Assembly: GCA_943371965.1 (NCBI GenBank)
Contig: CALRWV020000007.1
Span: 118,769-182,768, forward strand
From: CALRWV02 sp943371965
GTDB lineage: Bacteria > Bacteroidota > JABWAT01
Length of the DNA: 64,000 nt
Reading direction: 5' to 3'
Part shown: piece by piece, positions 25,801 to 34,665 of the stretch
Layout: each line of letters opens with the position of its first letter
How positions within the stretch are numbered: the first letter of the stretch is position 1
Translations under genes and position numbers: made by a program
Notes under the pieces: model-generated
What the model saw: the letters and a program-made list of their open reading frames with translations, nothing else
What the model was told of the DNA's origin: nothing
The model's database searches: none

Positions 25801-27440
25801 TTGACATATGTGTTGATCAGATTCGAAGTTTGGTTGAAGAACGTTCTCTGTTCATTTTTATCAAACCCTCCATTGATGAAAACAAACCTCTTTACATTTT
25901 TTTCATTTTTTACTGCGTTCGACTGATAGATTATTTTATTTAGATAATCCCTTCCTTCCTCATTTTTGTTGATTGGAATTCTACCTATGCACAATGACGA
26001 CTCAAATGGCTTTAAAGGATTAAGTGAAATAAACCACTGATCACTTGCAGGAACTCCAAATGTTGGAACAAAATCCCTTTTTTGGTAACCACTTGCTGTA
26101 ATGCTTCTGTAATCCCAAGATGAATTTCCAACAAGCATAACATATTTCAAATTCGGATCATTTTTCTTTTGTTCTGCCAGATATAATTTAATTGCATAGG
26201 GTGATGGATTATTATTGGAATATTTAAAATAAATGCTTTCTGTTGTTACCACTTTAATTTTAAAATTCTGGTCTGAAATTTTATAATTTCTGTACTCACC
26301 GGCAAAATCCAGAAAATCAGGATGGGTGATAACTACATAATTTTCATCGTTCAAATCCGGATTTTCATAATTGATTGGAACAAGTGTAGGTAGGATTCTT
26401 TTTGAATTGATGTCAGCAATAAAGAGATTATTGGAATTTACCGAATTGAGATTGAACGTAACTGTTTTATGTGCAGAATTGGAATCCAGCTTTTCAGGAT
26501 AAATAATCTGTTTGGAAAGAGTATCGATTAAAATAAAATTTCTTGATATGTTTGATTTAAAAGTCAAAAAGCCATCATTTACCTTATTTTTCTGCACTTC
26601 TCTGATTTCAATCAGCGAAGTATCAAGCACTGCAGTAAAACTGCCACTGATTTTAAGATTATCAATATAAATTTTGTCTACTACGGTTCCTGTTATTCCA
26701 TTCGAAGTAATTTCAGCTGCATTTGAAGAATTTGATTTTGAATTGAAATAAAAAACAGAATCTGCAAATGTATAACCAGTAAAGGATTTTGAAATGCTTA
26801 TACCATTGAACTTCATTGTCAATTTATGATCAGGATTAAAGTTTGCATCCCTGGAAACACCACGGGCTTTAAGAAAAAGTGTAACAGGGTAATTCAATTT
26901 ATCAGCAAGCAAAGGAAGTTTAATTGTAAATTTTCCACCTTTTGATAAATAGGCCCAAATCCATCCTTCACCTGGGGTCCTTTCACTGGTATTTCCGTAA
27001 TTACTGTCTCCCTGATAATAATCAGTATCCTTTTCCAGATGAAGAAGAATATTCAGTGAGTCAATATCATTTATATTCACCAAACTGTTGCTAGTTGAAA
27101 CAACCGAATAATATGTTACCGGTTGGTTTGACTGATTGATTTTATAATTGAGTGTATTCGAATAAATATTCAGGTATTCGTTTTTGTATTCCGGGTCAGA
27201 AGATTTGTTGTTGGGACTGAATAGAAAAATTGAATTATTGGCTAATTTAATTAAACGAACTTTGCTTTCAAGATGAGATGAAATTGAGATGTCAGGAAAG
27301 TTTTGAATTGATACTGTATCTATCTGATACAAGCCAGCTGAATCAATTTTCAGGTTTGACTGCGAAAAAACAGAATTGCATAAAAAAAGAAAAAGCGGTA
27401 CCAGTTTTAATCTGATACCGCCAAATGATGAAAATTTCAT
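22899..27440 (-). CDS. PorU-like gingipain-family (C25) protease, candidate T9SS sortase
   Basis: A 1513-aa secreted protein with an N-terminal signal peptide (MKFSSFGGIR, hydrophobic core, NSVFSQ). An N-terminal region of about 350 residues precedes a C25 caspase-like domain: YVVITHPDFLDFAGEYRNYK, YVMLVGNSSWD, CIGRIPI, catalytic His591 in NYIGHAGSRTWD and Cys622 in TCFTGDY. These match gingipain and PorU; in PorU the same dyad removes the sorting domain of T9SS cargo and attaches the protein to a surface lipopolysaccharide. Ig-like domains and an FlgD-like C-terminal segment with NYPNPFNDF and ending GKLFKLE follow. The protein is longer than typical PorU (about 1150 aa). It lies between GDP-fucose synthesis and the TPR lipoprotein. 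It could be a sortase or merely a secreted C25 protease. Confidence 0.75.
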   Translation of the reverse strand: MKFSSFGGIRLKLVPLFLFLCNSVFSQSNLKIDSAGLYQIDTVSIQNFPDISISSHLESKVRLIKLANNSIFLFSPNNKSSDPEYKNEYLNIYSNTLNYKINQSNQPVTYYSVVSTSNSLVNINDIDSLNILLHLEKDTDYYQGDSNYGNTSERTPGEGWIWAYLSKGGKFTIKLPLLADKLNYPVTLFLKARGVSRDANFNPDHKLTMKFNGISISKSFTGYTFADSVFYFNSKSNSSNAAEITSNGITGTVVDKIYIDNLKISGSFTAVLDTSLIEIREVQKNKVNDGFLTFKSNISRNFILIDTLSKQIIYPEKLDSNSAHKTVTFNLNSVNSNNLFIADINSKRILPTLVPINYENPDLNDENYVVITHPDFLDFAGEYRNYKISDQNFKIKVVTTESIYFKYSNNNPSPYAIKLYLAEQKKNDPNLKYVMLVGNSSWDYRSITASGYQKRDFVPTFGVPASDQWFISLNPLKPFESSLCIGRIPINKNEEGRDYLNKIIYQSNAVKNEKNVKRFVFINGGFDKNEQRTFFNQTSNLINTYVNSVFVRGVSDTIIKRTDGYIDAGIETPKIQSAFHDGMTWVNYIGHAGSRTWDLMLNDPNQLPDTKGIFPFITSLTCFTGDYANPNQESFSESFVLNPTKGAIAFVGTSGLGYVSYDEILVKQIFGSLLLTKNKTLSEAVNDAKNYMVKTYPNNSLAKEIIREYIYIGDPTLRLPINNFPDLSILKESSLTKSGKSNYNLKLKIMNAGKIISDSVDVDIFDSNNSGSKLVDSKRIFVNSLFNETAHQFELTENGLHHLTATVNWVNQTDSLLENNSFEFSTFIPKNTIEFLNLESGRILTNNLKTIYLFAPQQQTLSWIVKNISNTVVGNGIKSVNQLDSIHINFTGFNDNELASIIFSNDLDTSSIEFWFTLKSSVISNSFSVPHLIYGNSNVEIKENKIKFRNSSLSVALTSAGYSAGKYGNITVGDITYAAKNPYFDNNRGMLAIRIDKIDLSVKEIRTYDIYNTTAESDLMESWITTNMDSGDYFAFAISDEAIRKVTETLKNKLKLLGSTLIDSVKYRESWAFLGSINGKILEGDAQNLNEKISLETNLPRMSKSGSFAFSSFELNQLKSFSLTNLSANDTVFVSTFPANTESQLIPAATENYSGNFDSVHVRLTNSEISEKPKIAFKEVVYDSPIKIGLQKTDNQNVVFKEGEPFSIWVTVFESETNPAETVDLKLVLKKSNSEVKTLEKNIVKDFLKKEISFEIPSNTLVDSGDYEYTISVLSDGKYEGLSVITGTFKIATTTSSDTTEFNLKIKTAINEKEVQELESKMIPSHSKFEFEVSYTDFIPLTDTNFIFLYFNGENHSLKNSIEFINEPSIRKTKIIVDKELEAGKYKIELSIKTPYGPYFKKAKVFEYEVVVKSDDDLYSVLNYPNPFNDFTNFSFTVSGLENPKSGKILIFTQNGLKIKSIDIFPVIGQNAVMWDGKDADGDNIANGIYFYKVLIDFEHTKKETIGKLFKLE

Positions 27441-27458
27441 ATTGCTCTTTGCTGAAAG

Positions 27459-28409
27459 TTAATTTGATTTTGCAATAACGAAATTACGGTTTTTCAAATA
27501 CCAATCAATGCTTAATTTAATACCCTCTTCAAGCGAAGTCTTTGCTTTCCAGCCTAGTTTTGTCAGTTTCGATACATCCAGCAATTTTTGTGGAGTCCCA
27601 TCGGGTTTGGAAGTATCAAATACCAATTCCCCTTCAAAACCAACTATTTTTTTGATCATCAATGCAAGTTCTTTAATTGATAAATCAACACCGGTTCCAA
27701 TATTTACCATTTCGTTGCCGCTGTAATTATTCATCAGGTAAACACAGGCATCAGCCATATCATCCACATAAAGGAATTCACGTTTTGGAGAACCAGTTCC
27801 CCAAATAGTAACAGTAGATTGGTTTTCTTCTTTTGCTGCAACAAATTTTCTGATCAAAGCAGGAAGAACATGAGAATTCTGAAGGTCAAAATTATCATTG
27901 GGACCATAAAGATTGGTTGGCATTACAGAAATGAAATCAGTTCCATATTGAAGATTATATGATTCACATAGTTTAATTCCTGCTATTTTGGCAATTGCGT
28001 AAGGTTCGTTGGTTGGTTCAAGTTCACCGGTAAGCAAATAAGATTCTTTCAATGGTTGCGGCGCCAATTTCGGGTAAATGCATGAACTGCCCAGAAACAT
28101 CAGTTTCCTGACATTATTGTTGTAGGCAGATTCAATTACGTTATTTTGAATTTTCAGATTTTGTATCAGAAAATCTGCTCTGTAAATATTATTTGCCTGA
28201 ATTCCTCCAACCTTTGCTGCAGAAAGAAAAACGTATTCAGGTTTTTGCTTTTCAAAAAACTGGGATACCTGATTTGAATTCTGCAAATCCAAATCTGTCC
28301 TCGATCTGGTTATCAAATTGGAATGCCCAACCGATATCAGATTACGAACAATTGCTGAGCCAACCAAACCGTTATGCCCGGCAACAAATATTTTAGAATT
28401 TAACTCCAC
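27459..28409 (-). CDS. fcl: GDP-L-fucose synthase
   Basis: A 316-aa extended SDR with GHNGLVGSAIVRNL (residues 11-24), the MFLGSSCIYP strand with Ser-Cys-Ile-Tyr, and YAIAKIAGIKLCESY holding the Tyr-x-x-x-Lys catalytic pair, followed by YGPNDNFD. This is the pattern of GDP-4-keto-6-deoxymannose epimerase/reductase (Fcl/WcaG). It converts the product of gmd to GDP-L-fucose with NADPH. It follows gmd by 3 nt, the canonical gmd-fcl order. No oddities in length. The product is the likely donor for fucosyltransferases in the downstream polysaccharide locus. Confidence 0.93.
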   Translation of the reverse strand: MELNSKIFVAGHNGLVGSAIVRNLISVGHSNLITRSRTDLDLQNSNQVSQFFEKQKPEYVFLSAAKVGGIQANNIYRADFLIQNLKIQNNVIESAYNNNVRKLMFLGSSCIYPKLAPQPLKESYLLTGELEPTNEPYAIAKIAGIKLCESYNLQYGTDFISVMPTNLYGPNDNFDLQNSHVLPALIRKFVAAKEENQSTVTIWGTGSPKREFLYVDDMADACVYLMNNYSGNEMVNIGTGVDLSIKELALMIKKIVGFEGELVFDTSKPDGTPQKLLDVSKLTKLGWKAKTSLEEGIKLSIDWYLKNRNFVIAKSN

Positions 28410-28412
28410 AAA

Positions 28413-29417
28413 TTACCTTTTAATTTTAATATTGTATTGTCTCTCAACCAGTTCAATATCGGCTTCAACCATAATTTTCACAAGATCTTTAAAACTAGTT
28501 TTTGGTTTCCAGCCAAGAACTTTTTCTGCTTTTGAACCATCCCCAATCAATAAATCAACTTCAGCCGGACGGTAATAAATGGGATCGATTTCGACAAATT
28601 TATTCCAGTCAAGATTTACATGACCAAATGCTTCATCAAGAAATTCACGGATGGTGTGTGTTTCTCCGGTTGCGATCACAAAATCATCCGGTTTTTCTGC
28701 CTGAAGCATTGCCCACATAGCTTCTACATATTCCTTTGCGTATCCCCAATCACGTTTGGAATCAAGATTTCCCAAATACAGTTTATCCTGCTTTCCAGCC
28801 ATAATATGAGCCAATGCCCGTGTTATTTTTCGGGTAACAAATGTTTCACCGCGTCTTGGAGATTCGTGATTAAACAGAATTCCGTTGGTAGCAAACATGT
28901 TATATGATTCTCTATAATTCACAGTTAACCAAAAAGCATAAACCTTTGCCGCACCGTATGGGCTTCTTGGGTAAAATGGAGTAGTTTCCTTTTGTGGTAC
29001 TTCCTGAACCAACCCGTACATTTCAGAACTGGAAGCCTGATAAAATTTACTTTTACATCCTGTTAATCTGATTGCTTCCAATATTCTGGTTGTTCCTAAA
29101 CCGGTTACATCTCCGGTATATTCAGGAATATCAAATGAAACTCTTACATGCGATTGAGCAGCCAAATGATAAATTTCGTCAGGTTCAATCTTATGAATTA
29201 TTTGAATAAGATTGGCAGAATCTGCTATGTCACCGTAATGAAGGAAAAGTTTCACACCATTGATATGAGGGTCTTTATATAAATGATCAATTCTATCTGT
29301 ATTAAAGGTTGAGGCTCTTCTGATGATCCCATGGACTTCATAACCTTTCGAAAGTAAAAGTTCTGCCAAATACGAACCATCCTGCCCGGTAATTCCTGTT
29401 ATGAGTGCTTTCTTCAT
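28413..29417 (-). CDS. gmd: GDP-mannose 4,6-dehydratase
   Basis: A 334-aa SDR with GITGQDGSYLAELLL (residues 7-21), ASSSEMYG holding catalytic residues, PRSPYGAAKVYAFW carrying Tyr-x-x-x-Lys, NHESPRRGETFVTRK and RDWGYAKEYVEAM, all diagnostic of GMD. It turns GDP-mannose into GDP-4-keto-6-deoxymannose, feeding Fcl. Length is normal (about 340-370 in the family). It starts 17 nt downstream of the sugar transferase gene and 3 nt upstream of fcl. With manC in the same operon, the whole GDP-fucose branch from mannose-1-phosphate is encoded here. Confidence 0.95.
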   Translation of the reverse strand: MKKALITGITGQDGSYLAELLLSKGYEVHGIIRRASTFNTDRIDHLYKDPHINGVKLFLHYGDIADSANLIQIIHKIEPDEIYHLAAQSHVRVSFDIPEYTGDVTGLGTTRILEAIRLTGCKSKFYQASSSEMYGLVQEVPQKETTPFYPRSPYGAAKVYAFWLTVNYRESYNMFATNGILFNHESPRRGETFVTRKITRALAHIMAGKQDKLYLGNLDSKRDWGYAKEYVEAMWAMLQAEKPDDFVIATGETHTIREFLDEAFGHVNLDWNKFVEIDPIYYRPAEVDLLIGDGSKAEKVLGWKPKTSFKDLVKIMVEADIELVERQYNIKIKR

Positions 29418-29434
29418 TTTTTTCCCTGTTGTTA

Positions 29435-30859
29435 TTAATATGCTGCTTTATCACCAACAATCATTTTTACAATCGTTTTCAAAATAATTTTTATATCTGT
29501 TGAAAAAGACCAGTTTTCAATATACCAAATGTCATATTCAACCCTTTTGGACATTTTTTCAAATGTTTCTGTTTCGCCCCTGTATCCGTTTACCTGTGCC
29601 CAGCCGGTAAGTCCAGGTTGAACAAAATGCCTGACCATGAACTGTTGAATCAGATCATTCCAATGGTTATTTAGTTCAATTGGATGAGGACGAGGTCCAA
29701 CAATACTCATTTCCCCTTTTAAAACATTGATGATTTGAGGCATTTCGTCAATATTTGTTCTCCTGATAAACCGTCCTACGATTGTTACTCTTGGATCCTC
29801 TTTTACTGCCTGTTTAAACTCACCGGAGTTGGAAGTATTATTTTCAAACTTCATACTTCTGAATTTGATACATTCAAAGATTTCATTTTTTACTCCATGA
29901 CGTTTTTGTTTATAAAATAGAGGTCCCCGAGAAAAGAAAAAATTTAGAAACTTAAGAAAAACACATAGAACGGGAAATACGGTAAGGAACAAAGTCAAAG
30001 CAAAAGCTATATCAAACGATCTTTTAATAAATCTGTTCAAAGAGGATTCGAGAGGCTCTTCTCTAATCCTTAAAATTGGGACACCATCAAAATCATCTAA
30101 AATTGCATTTCTGCCAGTCTTCGCAAAAAAATCAGGAACGATCCAGGTTCTGATTGTTTTCCGTTCACATGAAGAAATGATTTTACGTGTTTCTTCATAA
30201 TCATTATAACCCAGTGCTATCACCACTTCATCTATTTCATGGTTTTCAAGAATAGATTCAATTTCATCAATTTTCCCGATAATTTTTTCTTTTCCGTCTA
30301 TCTTTAAATCAACGCTGCCATTCATTAAGAAACCACTGATATGATATCCGAACTCAGGATGGGTCATTATTTTGTTTTCAATAATAGCGCTTAATTGCCC
30401 GGTACCTGCAATGATGACATTCTTTAACTCTTTCCCTTTTGATCTGATATTAAGTGAATAGTATCTCCATGCAGCTCTGAAAAACACACCAACAAGCAGA
30501 AACATTGACATAAAAATGATCAGCAACTCCCTTGAAACAAAGTGCCATCGGAACAAAACGATTGAAAGAGAAATAATGCAGATGTAATAAGAGGTATGTT
30601 TAACAAACAATAAGGAAGTCTTTAAGATGGAGTTTTTTCTTTGGGGAATATAAATTGGAAAAATAAGGGTTTGAGCAAACCAGACAAAAATGATATACAA
30701 CATCAATAAACTGTATGGATCATGTTCAGTTAACGTAGGGCTATGACCTCTTATAAAATAATGGGCAGTGATAAATGACAGGGATATTAAAACCAAATCC
30801 GCAAAAAGCTGCAATCTAAACGGTGTTATCAGACCTTTGTTTCTATAAAGTGGCTGCAT
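29435..30859 (-). CDS. Polyprenyl-phosphate sugar-1-phosphate transferase (WcaJ/WbaP type)
   Basis: A 474-aa membrane protein. About five hydrophobic helices lie in the N-terminal 130 residues, then a nucleotide-binding-like region (KNVIIAGTGQLSAII), a further helix at about residue 280 and the bacterial sugar transferase domain: KRSFDIAFAL, FYKQKRHG, CIKFRSM, RRTNIDEMPQIINVLKGEMSIVGPRP and PGLTGWAQVNGYRG. This is the first enzyme of undecaprenyl-linked glycan synthesis, loading a sugar-1-phosphate on undecaprenyl phosphate. The sugar is uncertain (glucose, galactose or fucose-type sugars in relatives). It begins the operon with gmd-fcl, 17 nt between. A TATATTTG box lies just upstream. Confidence 0.9.
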   Translation of the reverse strand: MQPLYRNKGLITPFRLQLFADLVLISLSFITAHYFIRGHSPTLTEHDPYSLLMLYIIFVWFAQTLIFPIYIPQRKNSILKTSLLFVKHTSYYICIISLSIVLFRWHFVSRELLIIFMSMFLLVGVFFRAAWRYYSLNIRSKGKELKNVIIAGTGQLSAIIENKIMTHPEFGYHISGFLMNGSVDLKIDGKEKIIGKIDEIESILENHEIDEVVIALGYNDYEETRKIISSCERKTIRTWIVPDFFAKTGRNAILDDFDGVPILRIREEPLESSLNRFIKRSFDIAFALTLFLTVFPVLCVFLKFLNFFFSRGPLFYKQKRHGVKNEIFECIKFRSMKFENNTSNSGEFKQAVKEDPRVTIVGRFIRRTNIDEMPQIINVLKGEMSIVGPRPHPIELNNHWNDLIQQFMVRHFVQPGLTGWAQVNGYRGETETFEKMSKRVEYDIWYIENWSFSTDIKIILKTIVKMIVGDKAAY

Positions 30860-30899
30860 GAATTGTTTTAATATTTATTTTTGATTTACTTTAGAAATG

Positions 30900-30907
30900 C
30901 AAATATA
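30900..30907 (-). promoter_or_regulatory. -7 box (TATATTTG) for the sugar transferase operon
   Basis: The minus strand reads TATATTTG, an exact TAnnTTTG match, 40 nt before the ATG at 30859. A TTAATA element lies about 17 nt upstream. The plus-strand glycosyltransferase starts at 30956, so the 30860-30955 stretch is a divergent promoter region. Confidence 0.5.
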
Positions 30908-30955
30908 GAGAAAATAAGTTTTATTAACATGATATTGGCCAATTGAAACATTTTA

Positions 30956-32071
30956 ATGATGACCAACAAAAAGCCCCTGATTCTTCACATTTCGAAACAT
31001 TTTCTTCCTGTTTATGGTGGTTTGGAAAGAATTATTGAAGGTACAATTTTTTACACCAAATCTGATTTTAACAGTATTTCAATGTGTTATAATGATGATC
31101 TTAATGGCTCTCCTAATGAATTGCTTCCATTTGAAATAATGAATTCCATTTCTGTTTTCAGAATTAAATGCATTAAACTTGGATGGTTTCATTTTGGGCT
31201 ATTCAAACCTTCTCTGATTCTCAAAGCAGATATTATTCATGTCCATAATTGCGATCTGCTGCTCGACGTCATTATTTTTTTTAAATTCCTTACCGGTTTT
31301 AAAGCGAAAATCATAGCCTCTTCACATGGTCTGGTCTTTCATCACAAACAATTTCTATCTATGAAGATTCTTTATCTTAAACTATCATTTTTTGTGAAAA
31401 ATACATTTACAGATAGACTAATTGCGAACGGTCTTAATGATTATCATTTCCTTACCGAAGTGCTGCAAAATAAAAAAACTGTTTTAATTGAAAACCCTAT
31501 TCATCTTAAATACCATAAAAAAAATATACAAAAAAGTGGAATTATTTCGGTTAACAGACTTCAAAATTCCAAAAACATAGAACGGAACATTCAAATATGT
31601 GAACATTTGATTCTTTTGGGTTTTAAAGAACCAATTCGTTTTATTGTTTCCGGAAAAGATGATGAAATTAAAAATCTTTTGAAAATACAAAGTGCCAGAA
31701 ATCCCCAGTTTCAATTTATTGTAAACTGTTCGGAACAGGAAAAATGGGATCTGTTTTCTGAAACAAAGTATTTTATCCATTCTGCAGAATATGAAGGATT
31801 TGGGATTTCTGTTCTGGAAAGCCTTCTTTCAGGATGCCTGACTTTTGTAACTGAACAGGTTGCCGGAAATTTCAGACATCACCAATTTGATAACCTGTTT
31901 TCATTTTCACTTACTGATTCCAATGAATTAATAGGTAAATTGATTTTATCAAAGGAAGATTACGCAGTTCCAGAAATTCCCATTGAAATGACTTATAATT
32001 TTGATTGGAATCATCAGGGGTATAAATTTTCTGAATTATATAAACAGGTTCTTGCGGAAAATGAAAAATAA
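30956..32071 (+). CDS. GT4-family glycosyltransferase
   Basis: A 371-aa GT-B-fold glycosyltransferase. The N-terminal domain opens KPLILHISKHFLPVYGGLERII, the classic GT4 start with PxxGGxER. ADIIHVHNCD and ASSHGLVFHHKQ follow, then the nucleotide-sugar region with IHSAEYEGFGISVLESLLSGC, holding the EGFG and conserved Glu of family 4. It probably transfers a sugar to a lipid-linked glycan; the sugar cannot be named. It starts on the plus strand opposite the sugar transferase, in a two-gene unit with the downstream capsule-type gene which overlaps by 11 nt. Two adjacent ATG codons (30956, 30959) are possible starts. Confidence 0.8.
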   Translation: MMTNKKPLILHISKHFLPVYGGLERIIEGTIFYTKSDFNSISMCYNDDLNGSPNELLPFEIMNSISVFRIKCIKLGWFHFGLFKPSLILKADIIHVHNCDLLLDVIIFFKFLTGFKAKIIASSHGLVFHHKQFLSMKILYLKLSFFVKNTFTDRLIANGLNDYHFLTEVLQNKKTVLIENPIHLKYHKKNIQKSGIISVNRLQNSKNIERNIQICEHLILLGFKEPIRFIVSGKDDEIKNLLKIQSARNPQFQFIVNCSEQEKWDLFSETKYFIHSAEYEGFGISVLESLLSGCLTFVTEQVAGNFRHHQFDNLFSFSLTDSNELIGKLILSKEDYAVPEIPIEMTYNFDWNHQGYKFSELYKQVLAENEK

Positions 32072-33266
32072 TACAATTGTTATCTTTATTGAAGCAGTTG
32101 ATCACTGTAATTTTTTCACCCGTATGAATTCGGGACTGGAAGATCTCGGGTACAATACAATCTTCATCACTTTAAAGTTATCATTATTTTATAGACTTAA
32201 ACAACAAGGCATCAAGTGCCGATTGATCAGAAATACTGCTATAAATTATGCTTCGGATATCAATTTTGATGATACAATAGAATTCAAAGGGAAATTTCAG
32301 GACAAAAAAGACATTCTCAAAACTTATAATTCCATTTATCATAACTTGGAAATTATTCACTCATCAGAAAATATCGGGTTAATATTTATATTTGGTGGCT
32401 ATTCTGTCAGCGGATTGGTTCTTGAAGATTTTTCAGCTCAAAATAAAATTTCGAAATTATATTTTGAGCTGTCAAACATACCGGGTAAAATATTTGTTGA
32501 TTCAATGGGGACCAATGCAAGATCTTCGATTTTTTTTAACAGCAATTTGCTTGACAATTATTCAATTGATGAGTCAATATTCGAAATCTGGATCAATGGT
32601 TACATCAATATAAAGTTAAAACAAAAAGACATTCCGCAAACTGAAAACATGAAACCAATAAATTGGGGATACTTTTTGGATTGGTTTGGATTCTTTTTTT
32701 TGAGAATTCCCAGGGGAGCAAACAGAGGAGTCATTACTCAGATCAGAAATAAATTTCTGATAAAATTCTTTAACGTTCAGCCGGACAAAATTGATTTGAC
32801 AAATAAAAAATATATTTTTTATCCCCTGCAGGTCAGTACTGATGCACAGGTTCTTATCAACAGTAACTTTACCAATTCCACTGCAATTGACTACGCTGAT
32901 GAAATTGCGCGAAAAAATAAGTTAATTCTTGTCATAAAACTTCATCCTGCTGAAAAAAGTTATGATGAAATCAGGATATTGAAAAAGCTGAAAAAAGAAA
33001 AGGGATTTTTCGTGTCTGATGAAAATACATTTGAATTGATCACTGATTCAGCAGAAGTAATAACGATAAATTCAACTGTTGGACTTGAATCGTTAATTCT
33101 CGAAAAGAAAGTTACTGTTTTGGGAAATTCATTTTATAAAAATTTCACACGTGATCAATTGAAAAAATATTTGCTTGGCTTTTTGGTCGAAATTGATTTT
33201 TTTTCAAAGGGGTCAATTCCAAGAGAAAAAGTTAATTTCATTTTACAGAGGATTGATCTTCAATAA
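32061..33266 (+). CDS. Capsule-synthesis-like GT-B protein (KpsS-like)
   Basis: The ATG at 32061 is chosen because it gives an 11-nt overlap with the previous gene (AATGAAAAATAA); the frame is open from 32001, but that would overlap by 71 nt. The 401-aa product has an N-terminal FIEAVDHCNFFTRM and, in the C-terminal half, KNKLILVIKLHPAEKSY (a K-x-HP signature of polysialyl/KpsS-type and CDP-glycerol-type transferases), then ITINSTVGLESLILEKKV, the nucleotide/sugar site of this superfamily. This matches capsule polysaccharide synthesis proteins. Its 3' end overlaps the converging gene by 29 nt. No signal peptide. Donor and acceptor are unknown. Confidence 0.75.
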   Translation: MKNNTIVIFIEAVDHCNFFTRMNSGLEDLGYNTIFITLKLSLFYRLKQQGIKCRLIRNTAINYASDINFDDTIEFKGKFQDKKDILKTYNSIYHNLEIIHSSENIGLIFIFGGYSVSGLVLEDFSAQNKISKLYFELSNIPGKIFVDSMGTNARSSIFFNSNLLDNYSIDESIFEIWINGYINIKLKQKDIPQTENMKPINWGYFLDWFGFFFLRIPRGANRGVITQIRNKFLIKFFNVQPDKIDLTNKKYIFYPLQVSTDAQVLINSNFTNSTAIDYADEIARKNKLILVIKLHPAEKSYDEIRILKKLKKEKGFFVSDENTFELITDSAEVITINSTVGLESLILEKKVTVLGNSFYKNFTRDQLKKYLLGFLVEIDFFSKGSIPREKVNFILQRIDLQ

Positions 33267-34665
33267 TAAACTGAAGTGCACGATAAAACTTAAACTCAAA
33301 ATTAGAACTGGAAAAGAATTCTGTCAATTCTGTTCTTACAATGAAATTTTCTTCGACAATTATTTTCCTGAATAAATCTGTAAAATTGTCTGAGATGACC
33401 ATCGTATAAACAGACAAATTCTGACCAAAACCAACATTGTCTGTATTATTTGAATCCTTTAAATACAGAATATTTGTATTACAACCTAAAAGATCAATGC
33501 AAATAGAAGAATCTTCTGCAACTACCAACATTATCTCATTTTTCTCTTTGTTTTCATTTTCCCAAATTTTAAATCCCTTTGCCTTCAGTTTTTCATTAAT
33601 ATTATCTGCCGGATGTGGCTTGATAAAAAATGAATAATCCGGAAAATCATTTCTCAATGAATTTCCAATTTTTTGAGCCATATTTAGACTATGGTCAAAT
33701 GACCGGTAAACAGATTGGAAAAGCGGATTCTGAAATGAAGATAAATAGTAAACAACAGATTTTCCTTTTATGGAATAATTACTTTTTTCAACAGATAATG
33801 CTGGTTTACCCACAATAATAATTTGCTTGGGTTTTTGTTCGAAATATTTATCAATTCGATCAACCTGATACTTTCCCCATACCAGATTGTAAATTGAGAA
33901 CGAATTCAGATGATAATGATTATTGAAAATAAATGAATGATCTATTGAGACAGTCTTAACATTTCGGGCAGAACATGACAAATTAAATAAAACTTTATTT
34001 GAGCTGAAATCACCATCAGTTAAATAAAATAAGATTTTGTTTTCCATTCGAATATTATCCATCATTTCATCGAATGAAAAATGCATTTTGCAAAGTATAA
34101 AATACAAACCATCAAAATTGTTCCCATAATTTATTTCAATTCCCAAGTCATTCTTAATGAGTTGTTCAAGTTCATTTTTAAATTTCGGCAAAAAGTCAGA
34201 ATTCCCTTTTTTGCTGTCAAGATATTTGAAAACAGAATGTGGAAAGCAGAAAAAGTTCTTTTTGAACAGATGACTGAAGTGAAGTGATGAATTGTAATGA
34301 ACGACGGTGATATTATTTTTTCTGCCAAAACCGAGAATTGACTTAAGGTAATGATTGGAATTGTATTGCGACAAATTCAACGAGCAAACAATTACGTTTT
34401 TGTTTTTAATAAATACTCTGAACCAATACCATTTCAGCAACCAAAAAAAAGAAAACAATACTTTTTCCATTCCAATCAAAAAGTCTTTTTTACTTTCAGA
34501 TTTCACTACTGTCTGGTTTAAAATTTCTGTCCTTACCTTGTCGTATATTTCAGGTATAACAAATCTGGATAAAGCACGTTTATAAAATCGTTCAACTTCA
34601 TTTCCCGACAGGGAAACCCAATCCTCTATTATCTTTGATACAACTTTGTCGTAATTTTTATCCAT
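33238..34665 (-). CDS. Putative GT-B glycosyltransferase with KPHP motif
   Basis: A 475-aa protein. The C-terminal half has SFFIKPHPADNINEK, the K-x-HP motif seen in capsule and teichoic-type transferases, with SICIDLLGCNTNILYL after it, corresponding to the sugar/phosphate-binding helix. The N-terminal half is rich in aromatic residues and has no known motif. It therefore resembles a diverged relative of the KpsS-like gene on the opposite strand; both end by converging and overlapping each other by 29 nt. It overlaps the upstream GT4 gene by 8 nt. The AT-rich composition is typical of glycan loci. The activity is an inference from fold only. Confidence 0.6.
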   Translation of the reverse strand: MDKNYDKVVSKIIEDWVSLSGNEVERFYKRALSRFVIPEIYDKVRTEILNQTVVKSESKKDFLIGMEKVLFSFFWLLKWYWFRVFIKNKNVIVCSLNLSQYNSNHYLKSILGFGRKNNITVVHYNSSLHFSHLFKKNFFCFPHSVFKYLDSKKGNSDFLPKFKNELEQLIKNDLGIEINYGNNFDGLYFILCKMHFSFDEMMDNIRMENKILFYLTDGDFSSNKVLFNLSCSARNVKTVSIDHSFIFNNHYHLNSFSIYNLVWGKYQVDRIDKYFEQKPKQIIIVGKPALSVEKSNYSIKGKSVVYYLSSFQNPLFQSVYRSFDHSLNMAQKIGNSLRNDFPDYSFFIKPHPADNINEKLKAKGFKIWENENKEKNEIMLVVAEDSSICIDLLGCNTNILYLKDSNNTDNVGFGQNLSVYTMVISDNFTDLFRKIIVEENFIVRTELTEFFSSSNFEFKFYRALQFIIEDQSSVK

